The notes beneath the pieces are model-generated. The model did not search any database and was not told where the DNA came from. It was given only the letters and a program-made list of their open reading frames with translations. Shown here in pieces: positions 33,101 through 44,563 of a stretch of 64,000 bases of DNA; position 1 is the first letter of the stretch; the number at the start of each line of letters is the position of its first letter. Source of the DNA: Cerioporus squamosus (lineage: Eukaryota; Basidiomycota; Agaricomycetes; Polyporales; Polyporaceae); the NCBI GenBank assembly GCA_022592435.1, contig JABYQS010000026.1, forward strand, positions 248,001 through 312,000, in the 5' to 3' direction. A program made the position numbers and the translations under genes.

Positions 33101-34895
33101 TCCCGCGTCACCTCCTCTCACGCCGCCCGGCGCGGATTCTCAGTCTATGTTCAACCTGCAGACACCGCCCCGCAGACCGCAGTTCCACACGCCAAAGCAG
33201 GTGTTCGAGACTCCTCCGCCTCCCCGTGGTATGCCCGACCTTCCAGGCCCGCCGTCCTCCGATGACGAACACGGCGACGACCACACGCCGTCGATGCAGA
33301 GCCGAGAAGTCCAGGGCGACCTGACGTCCCTGAAGACTCCTCGTCCTCCCGGCGCCTGGATGGCGACCCCTGCACCAAGTCGGGAAGTCAACAAAGAGCC
33401 TGTTGAGCGAGCGGGCTCGGCCCCACCTCCAGACTTCAACTCATCAGCGTCGTCTGATAGCGGCCTTGCTACTCCACCTGCGACCCTCTCGCGAGCCACC
33501 TCTTTGCCTCCCCAGACACCAGCGCCCCCGGGTGGCTGGGTCGCAACTCCAGCGGCTGGTAACACCATCAGGCGCGGGAGCATCCTGAAGGTTCGCTTCG
33601 ACCTCAAAGCTGAGACCGCTTCCGAAGGTCCCACTGAGGGCGAAGATAGCTTGGAGTCGAGACATGAGGGCGAGATAGCGAGCTCGTCCGCTGAAGCCAC
33701 GCCACTCAACGGTGATACGTCGTCGGCATCGAACGGCCCCGCAGAGTCATCCGCTGAGCCGCCCCCTACACCCCCATCGATCCGCGACCGCTCGCGTAAG
33801 AAGTCACCCGGTGTTCGGATATTGGACGCCTTCGGACGGGAGCAGATCGAAAGTGCACCGCAACCTGGCATTCAAGAGTCCCCCGCGGAGCTGGTGGTCT
33901 CTGAGCGCAAGACGACGACCACTCCATCGACACCACGCAATGCTCAGCGAACTGTGTCCAGTGCAACGCCCCGCAATCGCAGTGGCGTGCGTGTCGTCGA
34001 CGCGATGGGCCGTGAGATCGAGGAGGAGCCTGTGGTGGAGGAGAACTCGATTATGAGCCAGACTCCTTTGACTCATAACGAGGCACTGAACCGAATCAAG
34101 GATACGCTGTCGTGCATGAAGCATGAACTGAGCGATGCTGACAGGTACGCGTTCTCGGGGTCGAGAAGGTCTTTTGTCTGATTGCTTCTTTCAGATCCAG
34201 CGATGACGCTATTTTCGACGCCCGCATGTACGCCGCTTTGCAAGAGCAATGCAAGGCTGCGGAGGACGCGCGGAACAAGATATCGCAGTCATTGCACCAG
34301 GCGCAGAGCGCAGAGAGCGGGCTCAAGAGCAAGTACTCACCGTTCCGCAACAGGATAGCAAAGAGTGCACTGCTTGTGAGTTCCTTTCCCGAGAGTTCCG
34401 AGGTTCGATGGGAAGTCCTGAGAATCATCCTGTTCTACGCAGCCATTAGGCGGTGTTGATATCAAGCTAACCTGGAATCTCCTGAGCTGGCGCTCTATTG
34501 TCGGCTTTATCGTTGTTCAGTTGTTGCTGCTTGTTCTCATGTACCGGTGGGTCGAGTGCGAGCTAACATGCCGAATGATGTGCTGACGATTCGTTCATGG
34601 CAGGTACTCGCTTGTTCAAGCGAGGAAGGTCTTCCTCACTACATATTACGACTCGTTCAATCCGGAGCTCTACATCTACCTTCTCACACCTGATACCACT
34701 CCGCACACGATACCCTCATGCCCTTCATGGTCTTTCTTGACGATCTTCAGCAGCCTACAGCGAGCTGGCTTCTTGGGCGTTGTCTCCGATGCATGGCAGA
34801 GTGCGAGCTGCGCCGTGTATTCGTCTTTCCAGTCCACTTGGGTTGGCTGGCACTACGCACAGGACACGGTGACGCATTCCTGGCCGCCGACATGA
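30137..34895 (+). CDS. Large Ser/Pro-rich tail-anchored protein ending WPPT
   Basis: Not recognised as a named family. Eleven exons (30137-30704, 30758-30871, 30969-31082, 31139-31402, 31458-31493, 31542-31817, 31870-32892, 32947-34144, 34195-34375, 34443-34546, 34604-34895) join in frame to 1389 residues. The first 1200 are disordered Ser/Pro/Arg-rich sequence with internal repeats: RERAWNSPVPKL, REREWNKPHPKL and RERNWNSPLPDW; PPGAWMATPA and PPGGWVATPA; SPGVRILDAFGREQ and SGVRVVDAMGREI. A coiled-coil stretch (MYAALQEQCKAAEDARNKIS) precedes one transmembrane segment (WRSIVGFIVVQLLLLVLMY, about 1274-1292), then about 97 residues ending SWPPT. This layout fits an outer nuclear membrane (KASH-like) or ER tail-anchored protein; that is inference. 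The second intron boundary is the least certain. Confidence 0.8.
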
Positions 34896-36477
34896 CACGA
34901 ACTCGAGACCTGCGTGGAGCTACATACTTATCTAAGGCTATCCTCATCATGCTAATCAGCTATGGCTAAGTTACAGGCTTACCGCGACCTTGATTGTCGC
35001 GTTGGTCACCCCATCCTATGTTGTATACGCCCTGTATTGTTGGCTTTTGATACGTGCCGCAGATATAGAAATGTGGGCACCGTTCTTCCGCGCTCTCCCC
35101 GTCCGCTCCAGGACGCTGGTTTCCTGCAGTACTGCCACCGGTGATCTCCCCGCCCCCGCTCCCTCGTTTGGCCCTGCGCCCTCGACGATGAGACCAATTG
35201 ACGTCGCGGATACAGAATGGTCTTGGCCGAACGCTGCCGGACGACGCTATGAATGTAACCGAATTGTTTACAGGTTGTAGGCGCGTCTGGCTTTCCCAAT
35301 GTTCACGAGGGTGCTCCTGCCCGCATTGTGCATGCACGCCGTTCAGGTGTGTGAGCCGTTTCATCTCTGCGGTGGTCCAGTCTGACGTGCGGTCTCTGGT
35401 ACTCATTCGTCCGGTGTGCCGGATACTGCCTGCAGCTGCCTGCTGCATTGGCAGTTCCACATTTACCCAGTGTTTAGCCCTGCTGCCGAGACTGCGGGAA
35501 GCTGCGGGACCGGTGGTCGTTCTCTTGGCCCCAAGCCTCCCCAAGCCTCCCCTAGCCTCCCCTAGCACCTCCTACACATGGCACTTACCGACTGGTAGTC
35601 TGGTACCGACCACGATTGATCATTGCGGAAGTGTGAACTTCTGGAAAAGACTGTCCCAGTGCCGCGCGACATGTGGCGTCTGGGCGCGGTGTCTGGACCT
35701 GGTTAGTACGAGGTCGCGGCACAGTTCTGCCACGCAACTGACATGGTTACAGTGAGAAGTCGCAACCAGCAAGCGAAGGCAGCCTGGTCACTGGTGAGCC
35801 TCTTGTTCTCCATGTAGTCAATCGCAATGACCGCTCCGGGTCTACAGAGATGACACAGTCGAGTATAGCAATGGGGCGTTCTGCGCTGTTGCGCCACAAA
35901 ACGAGCTGCACAATTGAAGGGATCCAGCTGCAGGCTGGTTCCTGATCACTGCGGACGCGGTTATCGAGTAACCCGATCTCGACCACTGATCTCATCACCA
36001 CATCAAAGCCGACGCCACGGCGTTGGGATTTGGGGCGTCCATCGGCCACGGGATCTCGAGGGCCTCCGCTCCCTGCTCACCGCCTCGGACATCTTGATCT
36101 CTTGTGCGCAAGGCCAAGTGTGTCACCTTGGTCATTCATCTGCCTTTGACATGCATCGTCATCGCGACACCCTGACGACTACGCAGGGTGCGGTCCGAGG
36201 TTGCTCTGGATCAGAACAGTATCCCTTTCGTCGCAGCATCACTTCGCTTTGAAGGGAAGATTTGTCGAGCCCGAGACGAGACGAAACTCGACCGCCGCGA
36301 GCCGCCGCGCCTCACCGATATATGTATCTACCAGCTCGAGCAGCCATGTCCGCTTCAGCTCTTTCCGGCCCCATCGCAAGCTGCGTTCGTTCGTTCCTCG
36401 TTGACTATTGCTTGTTTCGCTCCACTTGCCTCTCTATACTAACAGAGTCCCGCATCTTCATAAAGCCATAGCTGAAC
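34896..36477. other. 1.6 kb without a recognised gene
   Basis: Several open frames on both strands lack any domain or splice support. The last 200 bp before 36478 is C/T-rich and is probably the promoter of the next gene. A short tandem repeat is listed separately. Confidence 0.35.
35529..35568. repeat. Four-unit 10-bp tandem repeat
   Basis: Units CCCCAAGCCT (twice) then CCCCTAGCCT and CCCCTAGCAC in direct succession. Non-coding as far as I can tell. Confidence 0.7.
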
Positions 36478-37777
36478 ATGATTGGCGACCTCCCTCAGAT
36501 GCCTCCGCAATTGCCCCCGTTGCCCCCGCAACCCTCGCTAGCTACTCCGTCCAACTGGAAGCTCCATTATCCGCCCGAGGATATTAGCCTGCCCCCGAGC
36601 TCCTGGTCAGCTCCCACCCCCACTCAACCCATTCGGCGATCGAAGTCTACGAATACCTCCTCTCCGCGACGGCTTCCTGAACATTCTGAGCAAGTCGCGG
36701 GCGACTCCGCGACCCGCGCCGGACCTTCTACTACACCCTTCCCTGCAACTTCTCAACCGCGGTCGCATTCACATTCCAGGAGCCACTCTCGTGTGCCCTT
36801 ACCCGTCATTCCCTCCGCTTCTCCTCAGAACTCATGATCATCTCTCCGCCCATCCGTACGCATTCTCGGAGTGTGTCTATAGGTGGCGTTAAGCCCCCGA
36901 CGGCCCGACCCTCTTCCGCCGACAAGGACAAGGAGAAGGACGCGTCGCGTATCCTCCCGAGGTTGCCGAAGCAACTACCGCCTCCTCCGCTTCCCTTGGT
37001 CGACCGTGTTCCAATACGCGACCAATCGCTTCTCGCCTCATGCCCGGGCGTGCTGAAGCCCAACACGTATGCACCTTCCCCAGCACTTCCAACCCCTGCT
37101 AGTCCCCCTGTCATACTCTCAGCTCCATCCCGTCAAACACTTAAGCGACACAACTCCTCACCGCATATGAAGGTATTCCCTGAGACTCCTCAGCCCATGC
37201 CTTTTCCCTCTGTCTCGCCTTCGTCTATACACACCCCGCGTTCCGCACCCGTTCGTAGGCCGGATCAGGAGAAGGACGAGAGAGAGAGAAGGAGAGGCTG
37301 CGGGAGCGTGCGAAGTCGAGGGAGCGAAGGAAGGACAGCGATCACCGCCCGGTTCTCATCGTGCTCAACCCCGATGAGCCATTCCTGAACATGCACGTTG
37401 AGACTGCGCCCATCCGTGTGCCGGTACGTGCGCCCACGCCTCCGAGGCCCCGCGCGGCTTCGTCCGCGACGCGTCCACCACCCTCCAGCCAGTCCGGGCG
37501 CAGCCACCAGACGCCTTCCAGCTGGAAGCATCAGGAGAGCCAGCCCGGTCGTGCCGTCATGGCACCCAGTCCTATCCGGGGCCGGGGAGTCGAAGTCGCT
37601 GTGTCTTTGCGGACCAACCCTGGGGCTGCGAGAACAGTCACTGTGACGCCAGCAACGCCGCCCAAAGTGCAGAAGACGTCCGAGCCGCCGTCGCGGAAGT
37701 GGGTGCTCGAGCGGAAGGGCAAGCGTCTCACACAGGACTCCATGGTCGTCGCACAGCAACTCCGCATGTTGCGATGA
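36478..37777 (+). CDS. Uncharacterised Ser/Pro-rich protein (frame interrupted)
   Basis: Not recognised. Three overlapping frames carry one continuous style of sequence: MIGDLPQMPPQLPPLPPQ..., then LMIISPPIRTHSRSVSIGGV..., then RLRERAKSRERRKDSDHRPV ... RKWVLERKGKRLTQDSMV ending AQQLRMLR. The first change is explained either by a very short intron (36791-36828, 38 bp, GTGTGC to CTCAG) or by one missing C in a C run near 36815. The second, at about 37291, has no splice sites and fits one missing G in AAGG followed by AGAGG. With both restored the protein is about 430 residues, mostly disordered, with short charged and basic blocks. The conserved-looking ends suggest a real gene; no function can be assigned. 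Confidence 0.65.
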
Positions 37778-38495
37778 ATCGTTGCTCGCTTGGATGCATG
37801 CCTTGGTGCCGCCGGGGCAGGATCGGGACGAGACGGCCTCACACGGCTTGGTGGCAGCGTTGGCGTTGCATCTCGTCTTGTGGAGACTGGCGCGATGGGC
37901 TCGGAGGTGCGCGTTGGTGACATCTTGCCGGTCTTCGGGTGCGTGATTCTCACTGTCGTCGTCATGTACAGCAGGCTGATCCGTTTTACAGGCGACGAAG
38001 GAGGCAGAATTCAGATGGCAGACCTGCGCCAGGCGGAGGTCCACTGTGTTCCGGAATCCGCCTCGCCAAGTCTCGCCCACGCGAATCGTCGTCAAGTTGA
38101 TGCGTTGCTACACATCAGGTGCATCCGCGGCGCGCTGTCGTCTTCAGGAAGATTCGCAGGACAGCACTAGTACTGTCGTCCGGTGTCTGAGTCTGTTCGA
38201 ACTTCGCTGTGGTCTGACTTGTCGCGTACTTGGCACCGAGTCCAGCACAGGCTCGCAGTGCCAGCCTCTACTTCCTCGTCCCTCTTCCCCTCCTTGTAAG
38301 GATCTCAAATGCGGCAATCAGCGTGCGCGCTGTAATGATCTCACTCTTGTAACTTGCTTTTAACTTCTTGTGATATTCATGGTCGATGGCAAGATATGCA
38401 GTCAAATCAAGAGTTCTGTTCTGTTTTTCTGTATAAACAAGCACGAGTTGTACCAGTACTAGTTACAGAAGTGAAAAAGGATGATGTTCGAGTAA
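37778..38495. other. Gap between Ser/Pro-rich gene and tRNA
   Basis: No gene seen. The minus-strand run of five T at 38474-38478 is a likely Pol III terminator for the tRNA. Confidence 0.4.
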
Positions 38496-38566
38496 TGCAT
38501 TAAGGGGGAATCGAACCCCCGGCGGGTCGATGGCAACGACCCAGGTTACCACTACCCCATTAATGC
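38496..38566 (-). tRNA. tRNA-Gly(GCC)
   Basis: On the minus strand the sequence starts GCATTAATGGGGTAGTGGTA and closes with TTAATGC plus discriminator A, so the seven acceptor pairs (GCATTAA with TTAATGC) are perfect. The anticodon stem GGTCG/CGACC carries loop TTGCCAT with anticodon GCC at 38532-38534. The T arm is GGGGGTTCGATTCCCCC, which also supplies a good B box. No intron. A T5 terminator follows 18 nt downstream. Confidence 0.95.
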
Positions 38567-38638
38567 TACGGGGTTATCGGTGTCATACGATCCTAGATCA
38601 TTCCCTAAGAAATTGAAACATCCTGATATACCCCCGCC

Positions 38639-39977
38639 TTATACAGTGATAGTAGCACCATCTCTTATCCAACTTGCATGTCTCTTCACTAACTCGGCGA
38701 CAATATCCTCCTCGATCTCCTTCTGCGGATGTTTGTTCGAATCGATCCGCAGCCATGATTCCTCATACCCTGAAGCCTCCGAGCCCGAAGAAGACTTGGG
38801 TGAGACAAACACGACTTCAAACTTGCGACGGTGGAGGTCGTTCCCGATGACGACCTGATGTCCGTAGCGCGCGAGGGCTTGGCAAGCCTTGGGAATGAGC
38901 AGGTCGGGGTCTGTTTCGAGCTGTATGACTGGTGGGTGAGATCGACCCGCGAGAAGAAGGTACTGGAGGAGTGGACGCACCTTGAAGGAGACGATGAAGC
39001 CCTCCCGAGTCCACTCGGCTACGAGTGGCTTCAGTATCTTCGGTACCTGATCCATTTCTATGTGTAGACTGCCCTTGCCAGACTGAATCTTGTGCACGGA
39101 CTGCGAGTGACGTCGTCACACGACGATCGGATTTTCAATGCAGAAAGACTGCTACGCACCATTTTCTGTCTGGGCAGGAAGAAGTCGCTCACGGCCGCGG
39201 CGAGGTAATACAAACAGTTACGTCCGAGCAAGCCCATTTCCTGACTGACTGCGCGCAAGAGCCAGAGGTAATCGTTCACAGTCACGAAAGCCAAGGTGAG
39301 CATGGTGCCAGCGCGCTGGACGGCTTTGTAGGTGGAGAGAACCTCGAGCAACTGCGGTTCCTCCGAGGGACGCACAGTGATGCGGGAGGACGAGCATTGC
39401 GTCGCCGATTGGTCGGAGGACTCCTCCACCTCGAGGAAGTCAAGGAATGGATGCGTGGAGTGAGAATAATGTCTGCTGAACGGCTGGAGACTGAACTGCC
39501 GGTGCATGAAGATGACGGCGTAGCCGGCTTTGAGGAAATACTCCGCGGACGTTGCGCCTCGGGTACCTGAGTTCGAGATGATAGTGGCATGAAGCCATAA
39601 ATTGCGTAGTTTGTAGACAGTTGGGACGCACCAGCACTGAAGTTGTCTAAGAACCGGACACTGCGAAGTCGTTCCGCTCGTCAGCTCTCCCGTCCGCCGT
39701 ACGCCCGCAAATGCTGCGGTTCAGGACGCGTGCTCACACATTGAGTTCCAGCGGAACAGTCGTTCCACCGCTCTTTGAGAGATATCAGCCCACATCATAC
39801 AGACGCGCGCATGAGACGCACCGTTACGAGCACGACCTTCCGCCCGTCCTTTAGCTGCCTCTCCAAAAACTCCTTCACGCGTGCAACGTCCTGCTCGAGC
39901 GATGGTGGTGGTGGCTGGGTTGCAAAGTAGGTCTCGGCGGAGAAGACATCGCCGTCAGGTTGTTGTGATGTCGCCAT
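38639..39977 (-). CDS. CAB2: Phosphopantothenoylcysteine synthetase
   Basis: Joins 4'-phosphopantothenate and cysteine, the second step of coenzyme A synthesis, using ATP or CTP. Five exons (39977-39822, 39772-39738, 39660-39632, 39566-39160, 39100-38639) give 362 residues, as in yeast Cab2 (365). Motifs in family order: VVLVTSGGTTVPLELNVVRF (nucleotide-binding loop), LDNFSAGTRGATSAEYFLKA, MHRQFSLQPFSRHY, YYLAAAVSDFF, HKIQSGKGSLHIEMDQVPK and the late LETDPDLLIPKACQALARYG. The start MATSQQPDGDVFSAETYF is chosen because it lies just before the leader helix and lacks a better alternative. Head to head with MED14, 378 bp between start codons. Confidence 0.93.
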
Positions 39978-40246
39978 GTGCAAGCCGTTCCTAGGAGGAT
40001 CGTTCCCTTTCAGTCGGAGCAACAGTAACTGTCTCATGTATGTCCACTTACGCGTCGTAAGGGTCGTATTCTCAAGTATCACAATCAACACGCATTTGAG
40101 GCTCTAAGCTTGAAGTTCGAAGAGCGCAGGATGGAGGAGGAGGAGAGGGCATATGCGTCACCGCCACCAGCATATGCACCGGGCGCCTCTAGGATTGGCG
40201 TCGGCGCGTCGGTTCGCCGCCTTCGCGTCTTGTTCTTTGTCTTTTA

Positions 40247-40301
40247 CCCTCACCATCCCTCTCCCTCCCTCCCTCCTCCTCCCTCCCTCTCCGCCGTCGA
40301 G
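40247..40301 (+). promoter_or_regulatory. CT-rich tract upstream of MED14
   Basis: A nearly pure pyrimidine run about 55-110 bp before the MED14 start. CT-rich tracts near the transcription start are common in filamentous fungal promoters. It lies in the interval shared with PPCS. Confidence 0.5.
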
Positions 40302-40355
40302 ACTCGCACTTGGTACACGTTCATGATATAGCCTGCTTGTGACCACATATCCTCA

Positions 40356-43300
40356 ATGGAAACGGCCGTGAACGGCCACATTGTCAACGGATTTCACCAC
40401 CACACGCCTCTGCAGAATGGCAAGCACCATCACGAACCAACAGTCGAGGAGCTCGAGAGGGAGCTTCCACTCGTTATGGACGGTCAGATACCACTGGGAG
40501 AGCTGGTTTCAAGGCTGGCGCAGGCGATGTACGCCGAGCTGGTCGAGATGGCCGAAACGTGAGTCCGGTCCAGGTGAGGCGTTGTCTTCATGTCTCATGT
40601 GCTGGTCGTAGCATGCCCAACATGTCAGACGCTGCTCGCAAGCGCTTTGTTGCCGACTGGGTTGTCAAGATGAAGAAACAGGTCGTGAAGGTGTACGCCA
40701 TCGCGAAATGGTCTCGCGACGCTGGAGTGGTGCAGAAGGCCATGGTACACCCTACACTTGCATCTCAGTGGTTCTCTACGGTTCTTACTCGCAAGCGTAG
40801 AACATCACGGCCTTCCTCATGGACCAGAACCAGCAGTTCGAAGACGCCATCATGGGTCTGAAATATGGCAGGGACAGCTTGGATCCTGCGAGGTATGTGC
40901 CACTCTTGTGCGGTCCCGGCGTAATGGGCGGTTCCTCGGATACAGTTGCCCCCGTCGACGTCAAGAGCTATTTTCGACTCCGTTGTAATTCTTGCCTGCA
41001 GACTTCGCAATCACGACCTTCTTACCTCCTTGGACGTGCTCACCACTGGGACGTACCGACGGTTACCGGCGTGCATCAAGGTAATTGAAATTACCGCAGT
41101 TTGGCCTACTATACAAACCTGAGACGATGGCTGTCGCAGGAACTCGTCATCCCTCCGACACCACTGACTGATGATGAAGTCTCGAGAACACTCGCAGACA
41201 TAGAAGATGCTATCCGGTATCGTCTCCGGATGTCGGAGATCATCCCATGGGAGATGTCGCAATATCGAATAGGTATGCTTGCTTCCTCGTGTTACTTCCC
41301 TTTTACTGAGTGCTAGTGCACAGGCAACGGGCGTGTGTTCTTCACCGCCCCGAAGTTGTTCGAGCTGTGTCTCTGTCTGCGTGGTGCCCGGAAAGGCGAC
41401 GGTTGGTTCTTCGTGAACGTCACCTTCCTGTTCACCGTGGGCGGCGACCAGACAGGCATGCAAGGTCCGCTGCTCGCTGCTTGCCCATCGCTACTCCATG
41501 CTGAATGCAACAGAGTTCCCCCGCACACCCTCCGGCCATTTGAAGCGCAACATCACCGACGAAGCAGACGCTCGACTGGCATTCTACCTCTCTCCCGATG
41601 AGCCCCCACCTCCCGGCGTCGAGGCGCCACCACGACCACAACTTCCAGAAGGCGTTGTCGACGCGCCTCTGGTCCGCGTCTTCAACTTCCTGCGTAAGTC
41701 TGTCCTTGAACGCTCGGTAACTCATTCTGAGCTTTTCCTCCAGAGATGATGTCCCTATCCTACCAGCTCGAGATCCTTTGGTATCAGGTCTGCAGCGTTG
41801 TTCGTATGACCATCGTTCTTAGCTGACACTCTCGCAGGCCGAGCGGTTACGCTCCCTTGGTTGGGCAGAGTATCTGTCCGTCGAGATGACGAATAATCGT
41901 CAGTCCATGGTCGTACACTACTGGGTCCGCAAACCCTCAACGCAGCGCCGGAGGGCCGGCCAGAGCCAAAAGCCGCTTCCGCCTCTGGGCGGAAAGCTCG
42001 TCGTTTCCATCGTGCGAGTCAAGGAGCAAACGGGGCGGAAAGCCATGCGATCGCCCAAAGCGCGTGTGCTGGCCGAGCTGCAAGCGCGGTCAAAACTCGA
42101 AACTTCCCGACCATCGGATGAAGTCGAGCACATGCGTTTTGATGTGCGCTGGGAGCCGGAGCAAGGCGCGCTAGGCATCACACCAGCTCCGGAAGACATG
42201 TACATCTCCCCGGGCGAGCTCCAGATAGTGAGTAACCGCACCTTCCGGAGTTAGGAGCAATCTGACCATCTGGGTGCAGAATCCGGAAGATCTCGACTTC
42301 GAGAGCTTGCTTCGCAGGGTGATCAGACGTCATACAGAAGGCATCATGAAGTTCTTCCAGACGCAGCTTCAGCGAGGTCCTGCCACGCGGAACGTGTTCT
42401 CGTCACCTGGAGAAGTCACGTTTGTCTCCAACGGTAAGCGCTACCCCCTCTGCCGTCAGCGACATGAACTTACGATCTCTCAGAAGGTTCCCCGTCATTA
42501 CGGGTGCACTTGTGCGCGGACGAGATTGTCATCGTGACGGTCGACCCTCGAACGGGACGACTTACTCTCCGCGACACGGGCGACCTCGCGGCAGCGGGGC
42601 GTGGTCCGCGCTTCGCCGCCATTACGGAGAGGCTGAATGACTCGCCATACATGCTTCCGCATGCTCTTGTGGCGTTGCGGGTGACCGTGAGTGCAAGTCA
42701 TCATCATAGATGTCATAGCGGTCTTAACTTGCTGTCATAGACCATCACGGACCTTGCGGAACAGAAGGTGCAATATCTGGGTCTGCAGAGCTTCCGACAC
42801 GGAATTTCTCTCAGGACGGTATGATGATTCACAATAGCTTCCGAGTATTCTGTGTACTCACAGCGGCTGCGTAGAGCTGAAAAAGCTCGGACCGGATGCC
42901 CAAGGAACGCTCTACATTCAGCTCGGCAACTTCCCAATGCACTACCTGGTGCTCGTGATTACCGACCAGGATTTCCGATACGCCCTCATCAGCGTGAAGA
43001 AGGTCGAGAGCTCCGTGAACCACGACCTGAAGATGGAGGACATTGGATGGTTGAACGTGCGTCGAATACATGGCGGCGATATCGCCGTCGAAGCCGGCGC
43101 GGGTCCCGAGGCTGTCGTTGGACAGAAGCGGAAGCGAGACGAGGGAATGGTGCATGGTGCGCCGTCCATGGAGTACCAACGAGGTGCGTATGTTGGAGGC
43201 CAGGGAGAAGTTGCGGTGCTAACTGGATGATAGCTTCCGCCTCGAGACAAAGATGCTGCGGGAGTTGTACGCGTATTGCTGGTCAGTGCTCTTATTCTAT

Positions 43301-44563
43301 GCGTGTCCTGTGTCTGTGTTGATGCCATAATGTTTGCAGCGCGCGTGTCGCGTACACGAAGGTCGAGCAGCAGTTCAAGCTGCGGAGCATCCCCTTCACC
43401 CACGTCAACTCATCTTACAGCGCATATATCCCCGAGCTCGGCAACGTCCAGTCCTCCCTCGCGCGCACCATTCCCGCGCTCTGCGTACAGTCCAAGGACA
43501 TCCTGTCAGGGGCACCCGCCGCTGAGGCAGCAATGCCTAACATTCGTGTCATCCCGCTCAACTGGTGGTCGACGACGACGCGAAGGTCGTCACCTGTGTC
43601 AAGCTCAAGTACGTGCAGCAGCCGATCGGGAAGCGTGCGAGCGGGAGCACAGTCATCCGGCCATCGAAGCGGATCATCTACGACACGCGCGAGGCGATCG
43701 TCTCCTTCATCTCGGACAATGTCGACAAGTGCGTGGACGAGTTCCTGGAGGAGTGGGCACGCGTGTCCAAGATGGTTGTCATCGCGCGCGAGGTCGCGCA
43801 GATGTCCGCAAAGTACCTCTGGACGGACGTGCGCCTCATCTCGTTCGACCTCCAGACCGTCGAGTTCACGTACGCCGCCGACTACGCCGTCTCGCTCACG
43901 TGCACGGAGAAGATCGAGACGAACCGCAGCTCGTACCACCTCCGCTTCTCGCGTCTCCTGCCCGACGACCAGATGCAGGTCGACGACGTCCCGGATCCGA
44001 CGCATAACCCACACGAGGACGTCGAGCTGTTCTTGTGCAACCTCCTCGGGTACGGGAAGCTGTCGACGGCGCTGCACCGGCTCGTCTCCCTCCTGCGCGA
44101 GACGCTCCCTATCGTCGCCGAGTTGGAGGACATCCGCGTCGCCGCGGCGCGGAAGGGCGAGTCTATCGACACGTTCCCCAAATCCGCTGGGTGGTTCCGC
44201 GTCCTGTACGGGGACCTCCGTCACGCACTGGATTTCAGGTTAATGGCAGGTGCTCGTGTCGTTATCCTCGACGCGGCGCATACGCTGTTCGATGACGGTG
44301 CAGACGAGCGCGGGGCTCGGCGGCCAGGGAAGCCGTCGTCTCTGCCCGCGTTGTCCAACTCGGTCGCGCTGCGGCCTATACCAGAGTTCCGGACGCTGAT
44401 AGCAGAGGCTATTCAGGCTGCCGTAGCTCATGGGGTGCGGGGACAGTTTGCGCCTATTGGCATTGGGGTTATCTGCGATGTTGCTGCGGTGAGGGTCGTC
44501 GGGAGGATGTTGCACCAGAAGGTGGTGGAGAAGCTGGCGCAGACAAGATCTTCACGCACATAG
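40356..44563 (+). CDS. MED14: Mediator complex subunit 14 (Rgr1), three apparent one-base gaps
   Basis: Backbone subunit of Mediator, joining head, middle and tail modules for RNA polymerase II transcription. About fifteen exons encode about 1138 residues. Recognisable parts: ELPLVMDGQIPLGELVSRLA at the N-terminus, ELVIPPTPLTDDEVSRTLAD, FQMMSLSYQLEILWYQAERL (split by an intron) and LGNFPMHYLVLVITDQDFRYA. The 3' half is long and open (VTCVKLKYVQQPIGKRA, RPSKRIIYDTREAIVSF, VDKCVDEFLEEWARVSKMVV). At three places the frame slips by exactly one base at a GG pair: 42818 and 43183 (both at intron donors) and 43567. Adding one G at each restores normal donors and a continuous frame. Since Med14 is essential, I take these as probable base-calling gaps. 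Confidence 0.9.

Noticed and set aside
35198..35755. 185-codon plus-strand frame
   Set aside because: Runs through a tandem repeat, has no recognisable domain, and no neighbouring exons could be joined.
37281..37300. GA microsatellite slippage by two bases as cause of the frame change
   Set aside because: A single missing G in the following GG pair explains it equally well and matches the other sites in the window.
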